Source of the DNA: Nectonema munidae
Taxonomy: Eukaryota > Nematomorpha > Nectonematoida > Nectonematidae
Direction of reading: 5' to 3'
DNA length: 64,000 nt
NCBI GenBank assembly: GCA_030549495.1
Contig: JAUIRK010000971.1
Coordinates: forward strand, 796,501 to 860,500
The position numbers were made by a program, and so were the translations under genes. Positions 1 through 10,978 of the stretch are shown here, piece after piece (within the stretch, counting starts at the first letter, position 1; every line of letters starts with the position of its first letter). The notes below the pieces were generated by a model. It was not told the DNA's origin. It searched no databases and saw only the letters and a program-made list of their open reading frames with translations.

Positions 1-3000
1 GTTACTTAAATTTTAAAACATTTCACTTTAATCTGGAAACATTTCACTTGAACTTGATAACGTTTCACTTGAATTTGAAAACATTTCCCTTGAAACGTGC
101 AATGTTAGACTGCATATGGGATTGCGTTATGAAAAATGGAATGTAAAATGATTAGATTTTTTCTCTCAATTTAATAAAAATAAAAAAATTTATAAAAAAA
201 ATAATAAAAACTATTATTAAAAATATAAATATTGATAAAAATGGAAAATAATTGTACATATATTTGTTGGTTAAAAATAGATATCTTACTTTAGGCATCT
301 CTTTACTATTTTGAGTGGAGTAAATCAGAAGGTTGAAAAGAATGATGATTTATAGTAAGTGAAGAGGAAGGATATAGAATATGCATTATATTCAATCGTG
401 TCTTTATACATCAGATTTGAGCACGAAATATCTATTTCGTTTAAGAATATGCTAACAAGCAAAAGTCATAATTTAATTAACTAAGTTTTGCTTTTTATTT
501 ATAATCATTCAAATTTCCAAAGCATACAAAAGTGTGATCCTGATGCAAAACCGGAAAAACTATATATGCGATTATTGAAATGCAAACTTGCGAGATGCAT
601 TGATTTAAAAAGCATTGTTAAACACACAGAGAATAGGACTCAGTGATATTTCCGTCATTCAAAAGAACTTTCGATTTTTGTTGTGTTATTGTGATCGTAA
701 GATGACGCTTTCATTAGTCCTAATAAGATGAAAGCATGAAACACATTTTAGTACTTTAAAAATAGGTATACACACTAGATCTTTTATAATAGAGATCGCT
801 GCGTTGAAATCGACCTTTCACTATCGATGATATGATGCTTGCTACTCAACGATGTCCCTACCAGAAAGGAGAGCATTTGCAGGCCTTTAGGAACCATGCT
901 TAAATTTAATAGAGATATCCATGCATGCAATAATCACGATGCCAAATCTCTACATCTGCATCGTATTTGCTTTGATACCCATTATTTACCAAATCTTCTA
1001 AAGCATTATTTTTCATCTTTTTCTATGTTGATTTTAATTTAATTGAACCTGTTTTTTACATTTTCATGTTTGTAACACGTTAATTTTTTATTAATACTTT
1101 GGTCCTTTTTTTAAGGACTTAAAACAAGCAAATTTATGAAGCAAAACAAAAATGTTTATTTATAAAAATAAAATTATAAAAACCTTTTGACTTAAAAAGA
1201 TTTTTTGTCATGCGTTTTGCAAATTTTTTACACAGCTACAAGAATTATTTAGAATGCCACAAAATTTCACATTCTCCTAAATGTAAACCAACTTCACACG
1301 TTGTTCATTCTTTTCTAACCTTTTTTTTACAATACCGTATTTTTCTAACCGTATTTTATCTAAAACTTTGCATGTTCTTTTACTGGGTCATCTTGTTTTT
1401 TCAGAATCGAAAATTGAAAAACCTAAGACAAATTTTCCTTCTAAATTTAAGTAAAGAAGAGATTTTATTTATATAATAATATAAATATTTATTATATATT
1501 AGTTTATTTTAATAAAAAAGATTTAAGTAAAAAATTTTTGAATTTGCCTGTGTAAAACATAGGTGTTAAAGTAGGCATAGCCCCGTCGTCAAAGTCGAAG
1601 TACAGAAGGGGGCATAACTGATTTTAATGGGTCCAGGACTACAAGAAAGTGTATACATTTATATATTTCAAGGGAGTTTGAGAGGGTCAAAATAAATCCC
1701 AGGCGTGGGGACAAAGAACCCCCCCCCCCCCACTTCTCGCTTATCAACAGGCCTGAGTAAGATACTACCCGAACTTATTTCTAACATTTTTTTTAACAAA
1801 ATAAGAAAAATGTATGAAATTACCATCATGCGCGTAACCTAAAAGAACAGTTTCACAAAAAGAAAGATAGCTTTTAATACTATAATTGGATTAAATTGTA
1901 ATTGAAAATGAATATCTTTTGTAAAATGAGAGTTTTCTCTTCACTACCAGTCTTAATGTTTGCAGCCATAAGTAATAAGATTAGTTGGATTCATTTATCC
2001 CAATTGTAAATGAATGCTTTCTATAAGTTTCATAAGGTTTGGGGGATTACATCTAATCCTTTAAAATTCAAACAAGATTTTCAAACTTAATCTTAAAAGG
2101 TGAGGATTATTCAAATCATGTGATAAATGAGAGATAATAAAAATTATTATCTTTTTATATTTAACAAACTTATATTAGTATACATATAAATATAACTAAT
2201 AACCTGTACGGTTGAACGAGGGTAGAAAACTTGATTGTCATCTCCAACCTGTATACTACGATGGTTCATCTCCAACCTGTCAGTTAAAAAACTTAATCAT
2301 ACTTAGTAATTTTCTTTTATTATTGATAAGTGAGATAAATGTGAATATATTTTTTTTCTTTTAAGCAACTTATTAATATATATCATATGGTTAAATTTAA
2401 GATGATTAAAATATGGTTGGCAGATAGATAGGTAGGCAGTTTCGGTTCCTGATTGTAATATGCATTTGTCTGTTTAGTTATCGAAGAATGTTCTTCCCTT
2501 AGAATCGAGAACTAAAAAAAATAATAAATAAGTTTACGAAATCTTTTATATTGAAGGGAAGCATAAGGAAATTATGAATTTTTGATGAAACATTTGCGAA
2601 AAGGCAGAAAATATCGTTTGCAGTAGTTGGCATTGCAAGTTACGATAATGATGCTGCTGAGAGAACTGCTACTGGCATGAAACAAGAAATTAAAATTTGG
2701 ATGAAACCTGATACACTGCTTACCTGTTGGAATTGGAGAATGTAGACGATAATGCAGGGCACTAAGAGGAGTGCCCTACATAGGTATATACAAAAGATAC
2801 ACTATATTTATATTTTCTCTAGAAGAAAAATGTTTTAGGGATCTAGATGAAATTATTATTTTCTTCAAAAAAAGATTTTGAGAGTTATCTTTAACTGCAT
2901 CCCCACCTCCCACACTAACAATCTCTTTCTTAATAACTCCATCTTGAAACTCAAGGATACATACAATTTCAATGTCGCTGTTACACTATACAAATACGTA

Positions 3001-3400
3001 TACTTGTTGCTTCCACCTATATAAAGAGATAGAACTTAGCCAAGACTTGATCATAAAATTTCCTTACCTTTTTATAAATATACGAAATCCAACAATCCAT
3101 CTCTTATAGAGTATCTTCCTTTTCAACAATTCTAAAGCACTCTTCCTTTCCGATTCCATACTTTTTAAGCTTAAACATACTTGCTTTTCTCTTAACCCTT
3201 ATTCAGGACATAATTTAAAAAAATATCATTATTAATTAACGTTATCATACAAAACTAATTCAACTCTGTATCCTTATATTCTTTTTGTTTTTTTAGTAAA
3301 GTTATTTTATTACCTGGTTGACATCTTCTAGCGGCTATTTTGGCCTTTGATACCGACCTTCAAAAGTCAATCTTGTTTTTCTCAAATTTTTATTGCGATT
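1..3400. other. AT-rich stretch without a recognisable gene
   Basis: Positions 1-97 are short direct repeats of a CATTTCACTTGAA-type unit, the same array seen at 16662-16758. Positions 1558-1760 are a GC-richer island with a C tract at about 1718-1731 that differs by one base between the duplicates. Positions 2230-2280 contain CATCTCCAACCTGT twice. Short open frames at 839-1042 and 1210-1476 are AT-rich and show no domain. I see no gene here. The same applies to the equivalent stretch at 16662-20062. Confidence 0.6.
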
Positions 3401-3419
3401 GTCATTTATATATGGATCC

Positions 3420-3492
3420 ACAAATTGTTTATACTACATATGTGATCCCTTTTTGTAAAACTATTGAAAATAAAGATATTATTATTATTACA
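3420..3492 (+). mobile_element. 3' end of a LINE with (ATT)n tail
   Basis: The stretch reads GTGATCCCTTTTTGTAAAA, then AATAAAGATATTATTATTATTA. A polyadenylation-like AATAAA leading into an ATT microsatellite is the usual 3' end of CR1/Jockey-type LINEs. No coding remnant upstream could be translated with confidence. The duplicate lies at about 20082-20154. Confidence 0.45.
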
Positions 3493-5427
3493 TCCCTGTT
3501 CTGATTAAGCATAGCTCTTGATTTACTACTTGGATTGCAGATATCAACAATCAAAATGAAATAGGTAACAACGATGCCCAAAAGAGTAAAGCTGGGTATA
3601 GTGAAAATGGGGCTACCTTGTACTGAATATCACATTTTCCAAGATGCCAAATATCAAAAAATTTCTTATGCAAAGAGAAAAAGCCGATTTGAAGTACAGA
3701 GAAGAACGTACTAAAATAAATGAAAATGTGGCTTCTTTCTTATCAGAATTTGCATTAAGAGGATAATTAGTGAAAGACAGTGGGTTTAAAATTTTTAACA
3801 TATCTAGTGAAATGGATAAAAACTCATAAAGTGGATGCGACTCTAACATGCCATTTTTAGAATATAAAAAGCGATTTGAAACAAAAGAGGACGAAACATC
3901 TTTCCAAACATTAAAGTGAATCTCTTTTGTAGATGGATAAGCGCTGACGATGTGCAAAGACTGCAAACAAATCAAAGCAGAGGGGGAAATTAAAAATAAT
4001 TTGTTAAATACTTTAATAAGATGCTTTAACACAAATTTTGTATATGTCAACTGTTAATTTTGTTCGATATAACGAATTTAAGGGGGCAGTATGTTTGATA
4101 TATTTGGTTTTGTCGTAAGAGATTTTTGTTAAAAAAAATTTATTCTCTTTCAAAAACAGCATACCTTTTTAATATCGGCAATGTTTTTGATTTATTTTTA
4201 TATAAAATAACGTAATTATATTTCAACAATTTATTCTTTTATATTCAATTTTTTGATTAAAATTTCAAATTTAATGTATTTCGTTATTCTTCAAGGAAAT
4301 TACTTTTTTTGGTATTATGAAAATCATTCTTTTCAAAATGGTCCTTTGCCTACAAATCCTAATGTGTTAGAAATCATGAATTCTTTGATGCATTTATTGT
4401 GAAAGACCCATGGTACTCGTAAATAAGCTTTTTCTTTAGTCTCAAGTATACTGGAAGAACATAGGATATATTGCAATTATTTGCACATCAAGTTTACCAA
4501 TAATAAAAAGCGTGTTAGGGTTTATATGAATTTTTTTTCTTTGATGAAAGAAGGTAAGAGAAATAATCGCTGGCGAAAAACACAATAGAGTTCAATTCCT
4601 TATTCTGAGTAACTCTTCGATATTTTTCAAACAGATGCTAAACTACGTAAGCTTAAGGAGAAAGAAATTTATTTACTAGTCCGATACACACATAAGGCTC
4701 ACCAAAGAAAGATATAAAAAGATTTAAACAAAGGATGAAAATATATAAACAAAGTAAAAGTGAAAAATAAAGCAATCCGATTTGCAGGTTGTTTACAAGG
4801 CCCTTAGATACTTCTTGGTACACACACACACACCCAGATTGAGCGTAGGCATGGTAACAATGAAACATTGTATGAGATATATATATGAACATTAGCAGAA
4901 AAAAATATAACTCAATTGAAATTTAGTGGACTCTTTTTCTGGCAAGAATAACAGTTTTTTTTATGTTGCAAATAATATTTTTATAGCAAGAAAGAAAATG
5001 GAGTTTTATATTTTTTTTTAATTTGATAAATATAAGGTAAAAAAATTGAGTAGGAAAACACACCTTGTTCCATAAAAACAACATTTATAAGTATATTTGT
5101 GTAATTTAAAAATAGCTAATTTCATAAGTTGTGAGTTCCTTAGGCGATAGGCATGCAAACTGTGTGTATCAAGTTTAAGAGTTTGGGAAAATACATAGGG
5201 TTTTAGGGAGATTACAAAAATTTTTTTTTTATAAAATAAAATAGCAAAACCTCTTACATTAGTGGAATAATTATTTCTAGATATCATTAGTAAAATCAAA
5301 TTTAAAACATTTTAAAAAAACTTCCCCCTATTTTTTATATATTTATAAAGACATGTTTTTTTAAAAAAAAATAAATTATAAAATTTTTAAAATTGCAGTT
5401 AATTTTTTACGCTCAAGCCTTAAAAAA
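3493..5427. other. AT-rich stretch without a recognisable gene
   Basis: The 145-residue minus-strand frame at 3613-4050 and the frames at 4653-4892 and 5018-5299 match no family I recognise and have the base usage of the surrounding DNA. They are identical or nearly so in the second copy, which only reflects recent duplication. A CA microsatellite lies at about 4822-4833. The counterpart is 20155-22089. Confidence 0.5.
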
Positions 5428-6640
5428 ATGTCTTCTAAAAATTCTAACAACAGCGTAAAAGCTAATCTTTCTATTTGTAAAAAAAATTTACCTTCCTTAT
5501 CCAAGCCAAAAAGGAATCCAAGCATTCAATTTGTTGAAAAAAATTCAAATCTTACACGGATGCCGACAAAATTTCAAATTCTTGGAAACTTTCCTTTTTT
5601 GTTCAACACCAAAAAACTACGTGTTCGAACTAAATCAAGTTCTTTGAAGTCGTTATCCACACATAACATTATCCCTGAATCTCACTCTGAATTGAATTGA
5701 GTCTGAACCGAAACGCCACTCGCCTTCCTGTTCCTCTTCTTCTGAAGACAAATTAACTTACAAAAGAGCAAGAACTTCAACAGCAACTTTACTGGTACGC
5801 AAGAATAACATATCAACACACAAATGGCATTATGTTCTCGAAACAATTTTTAAACAGGGTTATAATGTTCCAGTTCCATGTCAATCAGGTATATGGAAAC
5901 AAATAATCAGAGAAAGCAAAAAAATGAAAATAAAATTTTTTAAAAATTACAAGTCGATGATCGTTATTGCCTTCAATTTGATGGTAAAAGGTTACATGAA
6001 GAAAATCAAGTAGTTTTGCTAAAAAATACCATGACTGAAATAAAACCTGGTGTTTTAAAATGCCCAAATGGTACTGCTAAGGCTATTCACAAAGAACTAC
6101 ATAATCTGATCGACGAATACAATGATTGGAAAAAATATTTGCACGATAATCTCCGAAACATCTGCTGTAATTACTGTTTGTTTGCAGGGTATTGTTAAAT
6201 TGATCCAGGATGATGTCATAAGCAAAGGCTTTCAGAAGCCACATTACATCGACTGTCAACATCACGTACTCGATCTGCTTCTAAAAGACGTATTGGATTT
6301 TCTCATTCCGAAACAAAGCACCAGCCCAGAACTTAACTACTCTTTTATTGACGAAATATCGAAGAACCACAATTCTCTTAGAGCCAACTACCAGGTTTTT
6401 CCAACAGATGATGTTAACGCAGGCGCAAACCCTGTATGGCCGCAAGACTTCAAGTTTTTGTATGAACAATGGCAGGCATATCGTCACTACAAAACAACTT
6501 TAAAGTGGCCCAAAATATACTGGAAGAAACTCCCGAACATACATCAAGCAAGATGGAATTCGCGTGCAATATCTTATAGCATTTTTCCTTTTACCCGATT
6601 GACGTAGCATCCTTGGAACGAAATATTTGACTTACTTAAA
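5428..6640 (+). pseudogene. Relic of an RNase H-fold transposase-like gene
   Basis: Read across frames, this region resembles a family of DDE-type transposase-like proteins I know from invertebrate genomes. A low-complexity N-terminus opens at 5428. Then come a basic stretch KRARTSTATLLVRK (near 5762), an FDGKRLHEEN segment (about 5978-6006), a QVVLLKNTMTEIKPG segment (about 6010-6050), a TSAVIT segment (near 6163, where the family usually has a D-T-T-A-V-N-T motif), IDCQHHVLDLLLKDVLDF (about 6247-6300), and finally PNIHQARWNSRAIS (about 6532-6573). The order of motifs supports one ancestral gene now interrupted by several stops and frame changes; the longest open piece is 6122-6607. The superfamily is uncertain (hAT-like fold is my best guess). 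The gene is not functional. No terminal repeats were identified. Confidence 0.55.
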
Positions 6641-7157
6641 TTGATTTACTTCATAAAATCAGTTGAAAGTTGAGGACTATTTTGAAAGCGCTTTTCAGCT
6701 TCAATCGGGAAATGAGAACTTTACTAGGTCCTCTCTAAAAAACGTCTTAGTTACTTTTGTGTCATTTAGAATAACAGACGCATAGATTTTAATATATTTT
6801 GTTTCAGGTATCTTTATTTTTCTTTTTTAAAATAATGATATTTTGAGAAGGTTTTTCAAACAATTTTTTGTGTCGTTATTTTGGCTTCCGTTGCCCTTTT
6901 ACCCTCCTTTGTAATTGTATCAAGCTTTTTCTCAAAATGAAGTTTTGCTGTTAAAGTTTTATGATCAATATCATTTACGACTTTACTTTCGGTAGAACTT
7001 CTTTTATTACAAGATTCATTATCACAAACCATACAGTTTACCTTTGAAACGTGAAAGAAAATATAAATGTGGCAATGAAAGATTTTTCAGAAATTTCTCA
7101 ACGCTTGTATTTTAACAAAATTTTTAAAAATAAGAATTACTAAGAATATCCATTTAT

Positions 7158-7760
7158 TTATAATAATTTTTGAACAAATTTCATAACTAAAATTTGTTTA
7201 TTATTTTTAATATTATTAAGCATTTTATTTATACCATGATCATATACCGTTGGAAAATAGTTATAAAACATTCTATATGATGTGAGGAAAGTGTGAAAAC
7301 GAATTATTTTCACGTTGAGTGGTGAGGTAAGGCTTAAAAGCATTAAGATTATATTGTTGTTGCAAGCAATCAGAAGTGAGCGTGTTGAACATTTGAGGGA
7401 GAAGTATAAGAAGAGATTGATCAGAGAAAGTTAAGTTATTACAATTAACGTATGTATGGTGACGTATTCTGTGGGGTAAAATTTTCTGATAAGGGACAAA
7501 AGGCCTTAGTGCTAATGGACATTTTACATGATAGTATTTGTAACCAATGCAGCAACTGAGAAATTGCGTCTAAACTGTAATTTATCGTGTCCTGGAAGAT
7601 TATAAAGATCTTGAGTAACTAGGTCTCGGGAGCGAAGACCAATAATTATACGAATTGCACGGTGTTGTAGCGATTCTATACAGTTTGTTAAGACTTTTCC
7701 GGCTCCACACAATAGGATTGAGGCATATTCCATATGACATCTTATAACATAATTTAACAT
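7158..7760 (-). pseudogene. LINE reverse-transcriptase C-terminal fragment
   Basis: The minus strand from 7760 encodes VIRCHMEYASILLCGAG, then an IESLQHRAIRIIIGLRSRD segment. These match the post-catalytic region of Jockey/CR1/R1-type LINE reverse transcriptases (…Y.S.…EY.S..W….IE..Q.RA.R.I.GLR). Further down, after a frame change, come LRPFVPYQKILPHRIRHHTY and FKPYLTTQ, a typical C-terminus. Only the end of the protein is present, so this is a 5'-truncated copy. Positions 6640-7157 on its 3' side are AT-rich with no recognised gene. Confidence 0.65.
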
Positions 7761-8260
7761 AATTTATTAAGCGAATAGAAAGGCAAATTTGCCTGTAATG
7801 ATCGCATCAATTTAAGGAAAAGAATAACTAAACTGATCGAGAATAGTGTAAGTGAGAATTATGGAAAAAAGATTAATATAAGAAAACTAGGATATTCCGA
7901 GTTACTAAGCTAGGAAGGAGTATGCATCTTATCTTTCCAGAAGTGGTCAATGCGTTGCTTGAAAATGTTTAAAGTAGGAGAGTTCAGTACATACGCGGGA
8001 AGGCTGTTCCAGTCGTTGATAATTCTGTTAGAAAAGAAGTTTTTGCGGAAGTGCTTTTTGTGTCGGCCTTTTATAAATTTGTACTGATGAGTTCTTTGAA
8101 ATCTTGAAGAAAATGGGGGTAGGTATCACGATTAACATGAATGTTTTTATTTATGATGTTAAATACTGTTATCATGTCGTTTCTTTTATATCTGTATGAC
8201 AGAAGTAATGTAAACGTAATAAAGTTCCCAAGTAATTTTTAAAAATTTTGGCACACTAAA
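7745..8260 (-). mobile_element. 5'-truncated LINE 3' end (second family)
   Basis: The minus strand from about 8220 down reads NDMITVFNIINKNIHVNRD, then after a frame change RKNFFSNRIINDWNSLPAYV and TLNIFKQRIDHFWKDKMHTP before a stop near 7920. This is the canonical end of CR1/Jockey-like ORF2 (…FF..R….WN.LP..VV….N.FK…D..W). A 3' UTR follows and ends in a short repeat of TTATG units at about 7741-7765. The LINE fragment at 7158-7760 begins exactly beyond this tail, so the two may be adjacent by insertion. The duplicate is at about 24407-24922. Confidence 0.65.
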
Positions 8261-8886
8261 TATATGAAAATGCAAAATGAAAAAAGTTAAATAAAACATT
8301 TTCAAAAAAATTAATTTTGTTAATATCAATATAAACTGATCTAAAGACATTTCAATAGTTCAAATGAATAAAATTAGAAGAATTACTGCAAACCAAGGTT
8401 CTCATTTAAACAAAATATTATCAAGAGACAGAGTTTTACCGAAATTGGAAAAATTATTTAGGAATAAGAAGATTTAAATATAAAAGAATGAAATAAGTAA
8501 ATGGTCTAAAAAGGATACCTATAAAATCAATGAAATATCAAATACAAAAATAGTATTGGTCGGTAACAATATATTTAAGAATAAAGGAAAAAAAATCGAT
8601 AAGCAGAATCGCCTTTAAAAAATCCTTAATCATCTCAAAAATAATTAGCAGAAAAGGATTAGACCAGCGGTTTCCAACCTTTCTTATTTTGCGGCACAGT
8701 TTAGAGAAGATCAAAAGAACACGGCACACCGTTACATTAAATTCCTAAAAGCGCTGAAGTACTCTACCTCGCAACAGTCTTCTAATTTCGGTGTGTAGCT
8801 GTGTATGAGCAGATTCCATAGCAGAACATAAAATTGAAAATAACCTTGTTTCAGTTGCTTACTTTTAATATAATTTATTATGTTGT

Positions 8887-9707
8887 TTAAAAATTTTTTT
8901 GTAAGTCAGGTACTAGCCATTTTGCAACAAGAACTTCTCTGTGCAAACAACAGTGAGTAAAAACAAAAGCAGGTTTTTTGTTTGCTCTGAAACCTTTTAT
9001 ATTGCCAGACATAGATGGTGCACGGTCTGTGCAGATGCAAGTGAAATAATGGTCTACAATTTCAAAAATATCTTCACCCTCTTCTTTATATGGGATTCTA
9101 ATAAACGCTAAAAGTTGTGCTTTTCCACTAATACCAGTCGATTCATCTAAGTGAATTGCCAAATATTTTTTACTAAGTATTTGAGATTCACTATTTTCAG
9201 ACATATCACATATCCGTTTGTATTATAGTATTATCAGACAAAGGAATTTTCATAACTTCTCAAGAATTTTCTCCTATTTTTCACAAATAAAATGTTCTCA
9301 ATTTTACAGCATTCTGGTAAAATCAAAGATTCAGCTTCTTGAGTTCTATCTGAAACAGATATAAGCTTTGTAAAATTCTGCGACTCGAGTGTTTGATTAG
9401 CCTCAAGTCTCAAAAAATATTCGTTAGTTTTTTGAGATGAATGTGAGTGTTTTGTCATTAAGTGTCTTATGAATTCACTTGAAACCATGTCTTCATTAGC
9501 TACTTTTTGTCCACATAAAAGATACATGGGATTGGGTGGTTTTTCTTTAGAAGAAATAAACCCAAAAGACAAATATTATTCTTTATACTGTCTTATGACT
9601 GATTCATTAAAACTTTTATCATTTGTTGTAACTCGAATGCTAGTACTTGCTTCGATCTCACATTCTTCATTTTCAAACTTTTGTTTTTTAAAAACAAATT
9701 TTTCCAT
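8887..9707 (-). pseudogene. hAT transposase (ZBED5/SCAND3-like), N-terminal half, broken
   Basis: The minus strand from an ATG at 9707 reads MEKFVFKKQKFENEECEIE. After a stop it continues YLSFGFISSKEKPPNP, then LLCGQKVANEDM.SSEF..HL..KH, which is the degenerate BED-type zinc finger of ZBED5-like hAT proteins. Further on are YLAIHLDESTGISGKAQLL (first catalytic Asp in LDEST), CTDRAPSM (second Asp region) and FTHCCLHREVLVAKWL. The protein stops at about 8887, so the C-terminal dimerisation region and the last catalytic Glu are missing, and there are in-frame stops near 9572 and 9204. The family is usually over 550 residues long. This copy could only have moved in trans. Confidence 0.75.
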
Positions 9708-9770
9708 AATTAAATTGAATTAAGTTTTGATGGTAATCCAAATTTTTTTCCATACAAGTTATTGGACTTT

Positions 9771-9928
9771 AGAATAGGGGGCGTGAGTAAAGTTGGTTAA
9801 ATACTGGGATTCGATAACTCAAGGTATTGGGTTCGATCCCGCATCAAGCCTACTTTCTTCATAGTTCGATACAAGCGGCGCAATTGTGCCTTTTTGGTGA
9901 AAACACCTCACGGACTTTTACATTACCT
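9771..9928 (+). mobile_element. tRNA-derived SINE, copy 1
   Basis: An almost perfect RNA polymerase III B box, GGTTCGATCCC, lies at about 9830. Upstream is an A-box-like AGTTGGTTAAATACTGGG, and the A-to-B spacing is tRNA-like. A tRNA-unrelated part follows (TAGTTCGATACAAGCGGCGC, AATTGTGCC..., GAAAACACC). The SINE sits inside the hAT element and is flanked by a 12-bp direct repeat TTATTGGACTTT at 9759-9770 and 9929-9940, the mark of LINE-machinery insertion. Length is about 158 bp. Other copies in the window have a TTTACC repeat tail. Confidence 0.85.
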
Positions 9929-10339
9929 TTATTGGACTTTTTTTAATTATATGTTAATCTTAAAAAAATTACTCAAAAAACTCACTTATGATATCAATCC
10001 AAATTTTAAATCTATAAAATGATATAATTTTTTATCAAGTATTAATCGGTTTTTGATTGAAATCTTTTGAAAAAATCATTTGCATTTTTTGGTGAGTTTT
10101 CTGTTTAGTTGAAAGTACCCAAAAAATTAAAGCAAATCTTACCCTCACATGGTCAAACCAGGGCGAAGCAGCCACATTAAATTAAATAGCCATAAAATTA
10201 AAAGAAATAAAAAGAAAAAGTTTATGTAACTATTGAAAATAAACTTAAAAATTTGTTTCCTACAAAAATACGCGGCACATTCACGGACCGTTATAGACAC
10301 ACTAGTGATGCGAACGGCACACTTGTTAAAAACCGCTGT

Positions 10340-10978
10340 GTTAGACTGTCCCGCAAAATTCAGAAAACAAAGTTCAATAGCACTCACCCTACATTCGACA
10401 TTTTTCGCTTTCCTATTAGAACGCCTTATGTAATAATTTTTGAAATAATTAACTAAAACCTGTTTTAAGCGCCTTCCATTTTAGTTGCTACTTCTGAGTG
10501 TGTCATCTCTTACTTCTTTGTATTTTAGAATTATTTGACAGTTGTAAAGGATGGAAGAAGAAGAAAATACTTGTGGCTGTATGCATATCTGTCAAAAGTA
10601 TTTATAAATATAGAAGGAGTAGTGATATTCTTTTAAAGAAGTATTCTCAATTGTTTTAAATGTGTGTGAATAAAATAGTGGACATTAAGAACTGCCTAAA
10701 CCAGGTAAAAAAGTTAAATTTTTGTTGAACACAGGCGTGTATATATCATTGAAATAATGCGCCCTTAGCAAGAAAAAAGTTTAAAAATTTAGAGAAATTT
10801 TCTTTTCAGAGGTTTTGTTTTTGGAAATTTTAGGTTTTCAGTGTTTTGACGAAAAAGTGTTCTATATCTTGATAAGGATACTAAAGTTTGGAGATGGTTT
10901 ATTACTATAAGTATTTTTTTGAATAATATTGTAATATCATCATTTTTATTTAGATAAAGAAAGAAATTGCTAAATAAA
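10340..10978 (+). other. 5' flank of receptor copy 1, probable 5' UTR/intron
   Basis: Apart from the hAT end at its left, this stretch has no gene of its own. From about 10618 (GTAGTGATATTCTTTTAAAG) it is shared with the upstream flank of copy 3 (44226 onward), so it moved with the receptor. It holds TTTTTATTTAG ending at 10953, a good 3' splice site 25 bp before the start codon and conserved in all four copies. No clear TATA box near a start could be assigned. Short frames at 10145-10456 lie in the hAT end and are not genes. Confidence 0.5.

Larger units (their letters stand above)
8665..10338 (-). mobile_element. hAT DNA transposon, internally deleted, with nested SINE
   Basis: The left end is CAGCGGTTTCCAACC at 8665 and the right end is ...AAAAACCGCTG at 10338, an imperfect inverted pair of the hAT type. 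The flanking 8-mers are GATTAGAC (8657-8664) and TGTTAGAC (10339-10346), six of eight matching, as expected for an old 8-bp target duplication. GCGGCACA motifs lie just inside both ends. The element encodes a broken transposase on the minus strand and is interrupted by a SINE at 9771-9928. Both insertions are shared with the second tandem copy, so they predate it. Confidence 0.8.

Noticed and set aside
839-1476. Frames at 839-1042 and 1210-1476 kept in both copies
   Set aside because: Identical only because the region was duplicated; no motif, no start context, low complexity.
1718-1732. C tract as a regulatory element
   Set aside because: A homopolymer differing in length between copies; better explained as a slippage-prone run in a repeat.
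3613-4050. A 145-residue minus-strand frame, kept in both tandem copies
   Set aside because: No recognisable domain, AT-driven composition, and conservation explained by recent duplication. It might be debris of an unknown element.
9469-9723. Plus-strand 84-codon frame and its duplicate at 26125
   Set aside because: Antisense to the hAT zinc-finger region of the transposase relic.
10967-10978. Receptor start at the in-frame TTG four codons upstream
   Set aside because: TTG is not a likely animal start, and the ATG at 10979 has a good context and exists in all copies.
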